NCBI GenBank assembly: GCA_031553565.1
Contig: JAVBLK010000018.1
Coordinates: 1 to 26,185, forward strand
Reading direction: 5' to 3'
Origin: JAVBLK01 sp031553565
GTDB taxonomy: Bacteria > Bacillota > Clostridia > Christensenellales > DUVY01
DNA: 26,185 nt
The notes beneath the pieces were generated by a model. That model saw only the letters and a list, made by a program, of their open reading frames with translations, had not been told where the DNA came from and ran no database searches. A program made the translations under genes and the position numbers. Of this stretch, positions 20,825-26,185 are shown piece after piece (position 1 is the first letter of the stretch; each line of letters starts with the position of its first letter).

Positions 20825-21603
20825 TGGAAAACGAAAGTATAAGATTGAACCATTACATCTCGAAAAGCGGCTTTTGCAGCCGGCGCGAGGCCGACAAATA
20901 TATCGGGCGCGGCGAGGTCACCGTAAACGGACAAACGGCGCGGCTGGGGCAGACGGTGAAGCCGGGCGACGAGGTGTGCGTGTCGGGCGAGCCTGTCGAG
21001 GGCGCGGCAAAGGGCACGGTCTGCCTGCTGGTCTATAAGCCTAAGGGGATAACCAGCACCGCGGATAAGGCTGACCCCGATAATATAATCGACTATGTGA
21101 ATTATCCTAAAAGGCTGTTTACGGTCGGCCGTCTGGATAAAGACAGCGAGGGCGTGCTGCTGCTTACCAACAACGGCGATTATGTCAACGCGCTTTTGCG
21201 GCCGGAGACGGGCCATGAAAAGGTTTACCGCGTTACGGTAGATAAGCCTGTGACCGACGAGTTTATTACCGCTATGTCAAAGGGCGTCAGGATATACAAC
21301 CCCGTCCGTGACGAGAGTGTCGTCACCAAGCCCTGCAATATATCAAAAGCCGGCAAGCACGGCTTCGAGATAATACTGACCCAGGGTTATAACCGCCAGA
21401 TCAGACGGATGTGCGAGGCGTTAGGTTACCGGGTTACGTCGCTTATCCGCACTAAATTTCTGTTTTTGACTCTTGACGGCGTCAAGTGCGGGAAATGGCG
21501 CCGGTTGACCTCGACCGAGCTTATGCGTATCGACCGGCTGTGCGCGCCGTACTTATCCCGGCAAAAGCAGGCAAGGGCCGGCGGCGAGGATAACGAGGAA
21601 TAG
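20824..21603 (+). CDS. rluF: 23S rRNA pseudouridine synthase, RluF-like
   Basis: 259 residues from the ATG at 20824; an in-frame upstream start would overlap the promoter. An S4 RNA-binding domain (LNHYISKSGFCSRREADKYI, residues 7-26, then GEVTVNGQTA) precedes the catalytic core, with GRLDKDSEGVLLLTNNGD (catalytic Asp105) and QGYNRQIRRMCEALGYRV. The RRMCE sequence and the tail favour RluF, which makes pseudouridine at 23S position 2604 near the peptidyl-transferase centre, over RluB or RsuA. The C-terminal basic/acidic tail is not conserved. It lies 113 bp after the ABC-F gene; both affect the same ribosomal region, but a functional link is speculation. Confidence 0.88.
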   Translation: MENESIRLNHYISKSGFCSRREADKYIGRGEVTVNGQTARLGQTVKPGDEVCVSGEPVEGAAKGTVCLLVYKPKGITSTADKADPDNIIDYVNYPKRLFTVGRLDKDSEGVLLLTNNGDYVNALLRPETGHEKVYRVTVDKPVTDEFITAMSKGVRIYNPVRDESVVTKPCNISKAGKHGFEIILTQGYNRQIRRMCEALGYRVTSLIRTKFLFLTLDGVKCGKWRRLTSTELMRIDRLCAPYLSRQKQARAGGEDNEE

Positions 21604-21672
21604 GCAGGAGTGTAAAGATCACCCCAAAGGCAGTTGCATGTCCGAAAACAGCGAGTATTCTTTTTTTAATGT

Positions 21673-21691
21673 GCTATAATTATAGCAATAT
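21673..21691 (+). promoter_or_regulatory. Extended -10 promoter with a near-leaderless start for the Ada/AlkA gene
   Basis: TGCTATAAT (21672-21680 region; hexamer 21675-21680) has the extended -10 TGn motif and no clear -35. The transcript would begin about 21687, only about 5 nt before the ATG at 21692, with no room for a ribosome binding site. Dependence on an activator such as the methylated Ada domain would fit the missing -35. Confidence 0.55.
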
Positions 21692-23152
21692 ATGATGTAC
21701 GGCAAAAGCAATTTATATGCGGCGTTCAAGGCGAAGGACGCGCGGTTTGACGGGCGTTTTTTCGCGGGCATATCGTCGACCGGGATATATTGCCGCCCGG
21801 TCTGCAGGGCAAAGTTACCAAAGCCGGAGAATTGCAGTTTTTATCCGACCGCCGCCGAAGCCGAGCAAGCGGGCTACCGCCCGTGCCTTATATGCCGGCC
21901 GGAGCTTGCGCCGGGTATCTCAATAACGGACTCCGGGACCGCGCTGGCCGGCTTAGCGGCGCGCGCGATGGAGCAGGCGTTCTGCAGCGGACAGGGCTTA
22001 GGCGGGGTCGCCGCCCGGCTTGGGTTTTCGGACAGGCATTTGCGCCGTGTGTTTCAGGAGCAATACAGAGTAACGCCCGTTCAATACCTTCAGACCTGCA
22101 GATTACTCCTTGCCAAAAATCTTTTGACAGACACGGACCTATCGGTTACAGGCGTTGCAATGGCGGCAGGATTCGGCAGCTTGCGGCGTTTCAACGACAC
22201 GTTCAAGGCGCGGTATAATCTTACGCCTTCATCAATCAGAAAGCAGAGTTTATCAAAAAAGAAATGTAACGGCGTAATAACGCTGGCGTTAGGTTACCGT
22301 CCGCCGTATATGTGGGACACGCTGTTAAAGTTTTTTGCCGGACGGGCGATTACGGGCGTGGAAAAAATCAAGGACGGGAAATATTACCGGACCGTGAGTA
22401 TTTTGAGCCCGGAAAATAAACGTATATACGGCTGGCTCTGCATAGATAACGACCCTATTAAAAACGTCCTGAACGTAACGCTTTCCGAAACGTTACTGCC
22501 CGTGCTGCCGCAGGTTTTGGCGCGGCTCCGCAACCAGTTCGATCTATATTGCGAGCCGCATACAATATACGAAACGCTGGAAAGTATGAACGTCATCCGC
22601 CCCGGCCTTTTTGTTTTAGGCACACGTTTACCCGGGAGCTTTGACGCCTTTGAAATGTCGGTGCGGGCGGTGCTGGGACAGCAAATCAGCGTAAAAGCCG
22701 CCGGCACGCTGGCGGCAAGAATAGCCGGGGAATACGGAATACCCGTTCAAACCGGGATTGAGGGACTGACCCGCGCTTTTCCTTCGCCTGAGGATATAAT
22801 TGCCTTTGGCGGCGCGATCCAAGATAAATTAGGGAAGCTGGGCGTTACGGGGGCGCGGTCGCAAACGATCTGCGAACTTGCAAAAGTATTGGCGCAAAGG
22901 GATATCGGTTTTGACATATACGCGCAGCCTGAACGTGAAATTGAAAAGCTGATGGCTATTAAGGGCATCGGGAATTGGACGGCGCAGTATATCGCTATGC
23001 GTGCGTTTGCGTATACGAACGCTTTTCTTGAAACGGATGCAGGGATCAAAAAGGCTCTTGCGCCGCTGTCCGCAAAAGAAATGCTGACGGCGGCTGAAAA
23101 TTGGCGGCCATGGCGCAGCTATGCGACCATAAGCCTCTGGAACACGTTGTAA
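21692..23152 (+). CDS. alkA: Ada-AlkA fusion: methyl-phosphotriester sensor/activator and 3-methyladenine DNA glycosylase
   Basis: 486 residues (a second ATG three bases on is equally possible). Residues 1-75 are the Ada zinc domain with Cys34, Cys38, Cys65 and Cys68 (YCRPVC and PCLICRPE); one Cys accepts methyl groups from phosphotriesters and switches on DNA binding. Residues about 85-185 are an AraC-type double HTH (LGFSDRHLRRVFQEQYRVTP, then AAGFGSLRRFNDTFKARY). The rest is AlkA: an N-terminal beta domain, then the helix-hairpin-helix GPD core with IKGIGNWTAQYIAMRAF and catalytic Asp449 in FLETDAGIKKAL. It excises alkylated bases and probably activates its own operon. The Ogt gene follows after 13 bp. 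A comparable fusion is known in actinobacteria. Confidence 0.92.
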   Translation: MMYGKSNLYAAFKAKDARFDGRFFAGISSTGIYCRPVCRAKLPKPENCSFYPTAAEAEQAGYRPCLICRPELAPGISITDSGTALAGLAARAMEQAFCSGQGLGGVAARLGFSDRHLRRVFQEQYRVTPVQYLQTCRLLLAKNLLTDTDLSVTGVAMAAGFGSLRRFNDTFKARYNLTPSSIRKQSLSKKKCNGVITLALGYRPPYMWDTLLKFFAGRAITGVEKIKDGKYYRTVSILSPENKRIYGWLCIDNDPIKNVLNVTLSETLLPVLPQVLARLRNQFDLYCEPHTIYETLESMNVIRPGLFVLGTRLPGSFDAFEMSVRAVLGQQISVKAAGTLAARIAGEYGIPVQTGIEGLTRAFPSPEDIIAFGGAIQDKLGKLGVTGARSQTICELAKVLAQRDIGFDIYAQPEREIEKLMAIKGIGNWTAQYIAMRAFAYTNAFLETDAGIKKALAPLSAKEMLTAAENWRPWRSYATISLWNTL

Positions 23153-23165
23153 GGAGGGAGGCAAA

Positions 23166-23702
23166 ATGCATTATATGACGGTATACCCGTCGCCCATAGG
23201 GCTTTTAACGCTTCAGTGCGACGGCAGCGGGAATCTTACCGGCTTGTGGATTGAGGGGCAAAAATATCACGGCGGCGCCGGCGCTTTACCAAAAGACAAA
23301 GAATTGCCGATATTCACCGCGGCAAAAAAATGGCTTGACAGGTATTTCGCTGGCGAAAAACCCGATTTGAAGGAATTGCCGCTGGCGCCGGCCGGCAGCA
23401 GCTTCCGCCGGGATGTTTGGCGGATCCTGTGCGGGATCCCGTACGGCAAGGTTATTACTTACGGTGACATTGCAAAAAGAATTGCGGCACAGCGCGGACT
23501 GGACAGGATGTCCGGCCAGGCAGTGGGCGGCGCGGTCGGGCATAACCCTATATCAATAATAATCCCATGCCACAGGGTCGTGGGCGGCGGCGGCAGCCTG
23601 ACGGGCTATTCGGCGGGCTTAAAAATAAAAATGAGATTGCTTGAATCGGAGGGCGTGGATATATCGCAGTTTTACGCGCCTAAAACAGGCACGGCGTTAT
23701 AA
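23166..23702 (+). CDS. ogt: Methylated-DNA-protein-cysteine S-methyltransferase
   Basis: 178 residues with AGGAGGGAGG about 7 nt upstream. It removes methyl groups from O6-methylguanine by transfer to its own Cys135 in the IIIPCHRVVG motif, a one-time reaction. The recognition helix region SSFRRDVWRILCGIPYGKVITYGDIAKRIA and the GYSAGLKIKMRLLESEGV ending are complete. Together with the preceding Ada/AlkA protein it splits the classical Ada functions: sensing is joined to the glycosylase, and methyl transfer is separate. Cotranscription is very likely given the 13-bp gap. Confidence 0.95.
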   Translation: MHYMTVYPSPIGLLTLQCDGSGNLTGLWIEGQKYHGGAGALPKDKELPIFTAAKKWLDRYFAGEKPDLKELPLAPAGSSFRRDVWRILCGIPYGKVITYGDIAKRIAAQRGLDRMSGQAVGGAVGHNPISIIIPCHRVVGGGGSLTGYSAGLKIKMRLLESEGVDISQFYAPKTGTAL

Positions 23703-23788
23703 TGCTCTGCTATACCGTTTCATTAAGCAACCGCTGAACATCAGGTTGCATAGATTTTTCATGACTATATCGTTTTTACGCTAAAAAG

Positions 23789-23828
23789 CCGATGTTTCAG
23801 CCTTTCGGCTGCTTTCGGCTGCTTTTTG
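23789..23828 (+). terminator. Probable terminator with a 10-bp tandem duplication
   Basis: CAGCC-TTTC-GGCTG is followed by a tandem CTTTCGGCTG repeat and CTTTTTGG; an outer AGCCGA/TCGGCT pairing is also possible. It would end the alkA-ogt transcript. No gene is credible between 23703 and 24000. Confidence 0.5.
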
Positions 23829-24000
23829 GCGCCTTTTCGCGGCTGCTCGCCCGACATAAACCGGTATTGCTTCCTCTCATTAAAAATCCCCGAAAAATCC
23901 ATCCGAATCAGCTCGAGTATTTATTCAGAAGTGGCCAAATTTGTGGAGATATCTTTTGGCGTCTTTTTGGTTCAGAAAAGTCAACGGCATATAAAGGAAC

Positions 24001-24275
24001 CGCTGAATAATTCGATATAATTTATAGCCGCGTCTTTTTTGTCTGGAAATGCCTTCTTAACTTAGCAAATAGTTCTACTATTTGCGTCATAAACAAGTCA
24101 TTTCCAGGCTAAAAAATACTTGCTCTAAATTGATCTCATTTATTCATCGCTACCTTAACGCCTAAAATTTTAACTTATAGCTCTGCTATGAGCTAAAATT
24201 TTTGACAGTTCTGCCCTCAAAAATCCATCCAAAATCTTATTCTCCACAAAAATGTCCACTCTTATTTATTCAGCG
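24001..24275. repeat. MITE-like element, copy C (long, hairpin-rich)
   Basis: Begins CGCTGAATAATTCG at 24001 like copy B, has a degenerate inner end TTATTCATCG at 24140-24149, and a perfect outer end TTATTCAGCG at 24266-24275. Segment 24107-24149 is the reverse complement of part of copy A (6529 on). Compared with the 81-bp copy A it holds extra hairpins: CTGGAAATG/CATTTCCAG, inside it GCAAATAGT-TCT-ACTATTTGC, and near 24154-24201 a long AAAATTTTA/TAAAATTTT stem. No coding capacity. It may be a nested or expanded element. Confidence 0.65.
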
Positions 24276-24366
24276 TTTCCTTAAACAATATACCGCTTTT
24301 TGAATATAATACTGCATAGAGATAGTTAGCCGGGCGCGTGATATCGCGCCTTTAAAAGGAAATGCT

Positions 24367-24891
24367 ATGAAGGATTATATAATAAAAGAGAACAGAGTAA
24401 GACAAAAAGATAATACGGGAATCAACGGATCATGCGAAAAAAGCTGCTGCAGCTGTTGCATATGTCAGCCGTATCCTTGTTGCCCATGTCCGGAATGCAG
24501 GTGTGCCTCTGACTATGCCGTTTTTATAGAAAGCGGTGAGACTTGGCGCGGGACATTTCCCATTGGACTGATGGAAACAGATGATTCCAGCCCTCACATC
24601 CGGCTTAAAGACGGGAAAGATCTGATACTTGCCGAGGGCGGCTACCTGGTAACTTTCCATGCTCAGGCAAGGCTGCCTTCACCGGGTATTTGCAGGATAT
24701 TTGCTGTGATAAATGATACGATAACGAATTATAGCGCCATAAGCCAACCGCTCAACACCAGTGCTCCGATCTTCAGTACAACATTCTATGTGCGGGGCGG
24801 CGAAGGGACCTGTTTGAATCTGGTATATCAGCACATCGAAAATACTTTAGATGCCAATATCCAGGTCGTAATACAGAAACTAAGGAAATAA
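24367..24891 (+). CDS. Cys-rich protein with a BclA-C/TNF-like jelly-roll domain, possible spore surface protein
   Basis: 174 residues; AAAGGAA lies about 7 nt upstream. There is no signal peptide. Residues 23-46 contain 11 cysteines in 24 positions (SCEKSCCSCCIC, then CCPCPECRC), with prolines between. From about residue 55 a beta-rich domain follows (LAEGGYLVTFHAQARL, CRIFAVINDT, STTFYVRGGEGTCLNLVY) and ends LDANIQVVIQKL, which resembles the C-terminal jelly roll of BclA and other exosporium proteins where G-x-Y-x-V and a final 'a.i.v.kL' are typical. The collagen-like repeat of BclA is replaced by the Cys-rich head. Disulphide cross-linking into the spore coat or exosporium is inferred, and no sporulation promoter is certain. 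Confidence 0.6.
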   Translation: MKDYIIKENRVRQKDNTGINGSCEKSCCSCCICQPYPCCPCPECRCASDYAVFIESGETWRGTFPIGLMETDDSSPHIRLKDGKDLILAEGGYLVTFHAQARLPSPGICRIFAVINDTITNYSAISQPLNTSAPIFSTTFYVRGGEGTCLNLVYQHIENTLDANIQVVIQKLRK

Positions 24892-24910
24892 TGAATAAAT
24901 GGTTAATAAT

Positions 24911-24975
24911 TTTGCGCAAGGGTGGGGATAGCGCAAGCGATGCAACCCGCCAAAGAGGCGGGGTAATGCGGCTTT
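24911..24975 (+). other. Structured GC-rich non-coding segment
   Basis: Two hairpins lie in tandem: GCGC/GCGC around AAGGGTGGGGATA (24914-24934), and CCCGCC-AAAGA-GGCGGG (24946-24962). The segment contrasts with AT-rich flanks and follows the stop at 24891. I could not match it to a riboswitch consensus that I know; it may be an RNA 3' end or a repeat. Confidence 0.35.
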
Positions 24976-24990
24976 TAAGATAAGGAAAAA

Positions 24991-25030
24991 GAGGCTATCT
25001 CACTTTTTTTACCGTGAGACAGCCCCTTTT
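24991..25030 (-). terminator. Terminator between convergent genes
   Basis: GGCTATCTCAC (24993-25003) and GTGAGACAGCC (25014-25024) pair at all but one position; on the minus strand the odd position is a G-U pair and a TCTTTTTCC tail follows, so it best serves the DUF1295 gene. A CCCCTTTT tail on the plus strand allows some function both ways. Confidence 0.8.
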
Positions 25031-25040
25031 AGATTGCAGT

Positions 25041-26024
25041 TTATGAATTTTGAGCCGCCTCATTCGGGGCATCTTTTTCAAGGACTAAATCGGGACGTCT
25101 TTTCCAAGGAATAAACCGGGACGTCTGTTTATAATAGCTGTTGTATGCGGGATATTTACCCTTACTGATTTCTTCCGCAAAGTTTGAACTGCCAACAAAC
25201 AACACTATTAATAGTAATGCGCCTATAATACTCCAATTAAATATCCCAATGCCTGCGCCTATACTAAATATATACAATGAGATCCAAACACACTGTTCGG
25301 CAAAATAATTGGGATGACGGCTGTATTTCCACAATCCGGTGGTGTTGAAGCCCTTGCTGAAAGGCTCGGGTAAATCTTCTAAACTTTTGCCTTCTTTTAA
25401 GAGCGCCAATTTTTTACGATGGAACTTCCATTGCTGTTCGTCGGCAATAAATTCGTAGACAATAAAACCGAGCATCAAGACGGCGGCCAAAATGTCGACC
25501 CACCCGAACGGTACTGTAGAATTAATGGCAACAAGCGCAGGGAAAGTTGTGGCGAGAACTAATACGTTTTGATAGACAGAAATGAAAAGAAAATTAAAGA
25601 CCATCCATTTCCAATGCGGCTGGAATTCCTTTTTATTTCTTAATACCGACCAGCGGTAATCTTCTATCCCTTTCCAGAACTTCAGATGATATGCGCCTTT
25701 ACGGGCAAAGTTGAAGGTTAAGCGAATACCCCAAAGCGTCGCAAGAGATGCCATTATAATTAAACGTAAATTCATGCCGCCTTTTATGGCAATTATCCAT
25801 ATGTATACTTCGGGCAGCAAGCTCCACAGCTTATCCATTTGACTGTTATTCTTTGTGATTTCGCCGACAATAAAACAGTATATCCCGCTGGCGCTTGCAA
25901 TGATACCGAGTATTATCAATATATCAATTTGGTCGCCATCAAACTTCGGACCGACTAAAAAGTAAAGAATCGGACATGCGACCACGGACAGCCCGATAAT
26001 AGCTGCGAGTATTGCTTTTTTCAT
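25041..26024 (-). CDS. DUF1295 membrane protein (steroid 5-alpha-reductase-like)
   Basis: 327 residues with GAAGGTGAC about 4-9 nt before the ATG. About eight hydrophobic segments span residues 5-290. The conserved loop KGFNTTGLWKYSRHPNYFAEQCVWISLY near residues 225-250 and EFIADEQQWKFHR near 195-207 are signatures of PF06966 (DUF1295), relatives of steroid 5-alpha reductases and isoprenylcysteine methyltransferases. Members are integral membrane oxidoreductase-like proteins; their substrates in bacteria are mostly unknown, though lipids are likely. The gene is more AT-rich than the core and stands alone, between convergent transcription and an insertion sequence, so it may be acquired. Confidence 0.88.
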   Translation of the reverse strand: MKKAILAAIIGLSVVACPILYFLVGPKFDGDQIDILIILGIIASASGIYCFIVGEITKNNSQMDKLWSLLPEVYIWIIAIKGGMNLRLIIMASLATLWGIRLTFNFARKGAYHLKFWKGIEDYRWSVLRNKKEFQPHWKWMVFNFLFISVYQNVLVLATTFPALVAINSTVPFGWVDILAAVLMLGFIVYEFIADEQQWKFHRKKLALLKEGKSLEDLPEPFSKGFNTTGLWKYSRHPNYFAEQCVWISLYIFSIGAGIGIFNWSIIGALLLIVLFVGSSNFAEEISKGKYPAYNSYYKQTSRFIPWKRRPDLVLEKDAPNEAAQNS

Positions 26025-26045
26025 TTGTCACCTTCAAAAAAATAT

Positions 26046-26185
26046 CGTTCTGTTAACTTAACATGAAATAAGGCACTCGTCCCGGAAGTGATATAATTGG
26101 TTTGCACACACAAAACATCACTTAAAGGAGAATGCCTTATGTCTGCAAATGTATCACTTTTCTGTCCTAAATGCAATAATTCATG
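26046..26185 (+). mobile_element. Left end of an insertion sequence (continues past the window)
   Basis: The terminal repeat CGTTCTGTTAACTTAACATG (26046-26065) is the exact inverse of 1191-1210. About 75 bp further on, a transposase-like gene starts at 26139 with a good ribosome binding site. The element end lies 21 bp from the start codon of the DUF1295 gene, thus probably in its promoter region. The IS family cannot be fixed from the part seen. Confidence 0.65.
26139..26185 (+). CDS. Start of a zinc-finger transposase (partial)
   Basis: Only 15 codons are visible: MSANVSLFCPKCNNS. AAAGGAG (26124-26130) lies 8 nt upstream. The CPKC pair close to the N-terminus is the first half of the zinc ribbon that opens IS1/IS1595-like transposases, where a second Cys pair and a DDE domain follow. 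The window ends before either can be seen. Confidence 0.6.
   Translation, partial: MSANVSLFCPKCNNS

Noticed and set aside
24911..24975. Structured segment as a cyclic-di-GMP, tetrahydrofolate or cobalamin riboswitch
   Set aside because: None of the conserved core strings of those aptamers is present, and it lies downstream of a gene rather than before one.
1..26185. tRNA, rRNA or CRISPR array
   Set aside because: No cloverleaf with TTCGA-type arm, no rRNA core sequences, and no regularly spaced short repeats with unique spacers were seen on either strand.

Overview
The window reads as a chromosomal stretch of a low-to-mid GC Firmicute, most likely a clostridial-class bacterium. The grounds are strong AGGAGG-type ribosome binding sites, TTGACA/TATAAT promoters, U-tailed hairpin terminators, an Lsa-type ABC-F protein, a YtrA-type GntR/ABC operon, an AgrC-like kinase and a cysteine-rich protein with a BclA-like C-terminus (spore surface proteins often look like this). 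I cannot name the genus. By eye, positions 1-3600 and 23700-26185 are clearly more AT-rich than the core at about 4500-23700, so the edges look like a different, more mobile compartment.

Left edge (1-3640): the tail of an unknown gene, then a cluster of small exported proteins. Three of them (330-749, 785-1077, 1925-2218) share one domain (W-x-G-T-[IL]-x-[DE]-x-F-x-D, then a beta strand). One is frameshifted and two are cut short. A 75-bp direct repeat (76-150 and 2239-2313) brackets the cluster, and a 20-bp insertion-sequence end lies inside it. Next come a small WYL-type HTH protein and a zinc-ribbon/DUF1643 protein.

Core (3641-23702): a pRiA4b ORF-3-like protein; an ABC exporter with a palindromic operator over its promoter, followed by its probable GntR repressor; an orphan Imm5-like immunity protein and ilvC on the minus strand; a DUF815-type AAA ATPase followed by a MacB/FtsX-type ABC transporter; a stand-alone receiver-domain protein and an AgrC-like histidine kinase. 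Then two adjacent units with strong promoters and long structured leaders: a CrtC/AttH-like protein plus a rifampicin-phosphotransferase-like PEP-utilising enzyme (15378-18901), and an Lsa-type ABC-F ribosome-protection protein (19235-20710). Both leaders combine a very short peptide ORF, an intrinsic terminator and an alternative pairing, the layout of antibiotic-sensing ribosome-mediated attenuation. rluF and an alkylation-repair pair (Ada/AlkA fusion plus Ogt) follow.

Right edge (23703-26185): about 660 bp of hairpin-rich repeats, including copies of a CGCTGAATAA-ended MITE-like element, the Cys-rich BclA-like protein, a DUF1295 membrane protein, and the left end of an insertion sequence with the first codons of its zinc-finger transposase.

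The most promising undescribed system is the attenuated two-gene unit at 15022-18901. Its induction logic resembles that of ribosome-targeting-drug resistance genes, its enzyme belongs to the antibiotic-phosphorylating superfamily, and it sits next to a ribosome-protection ABC-F gene.
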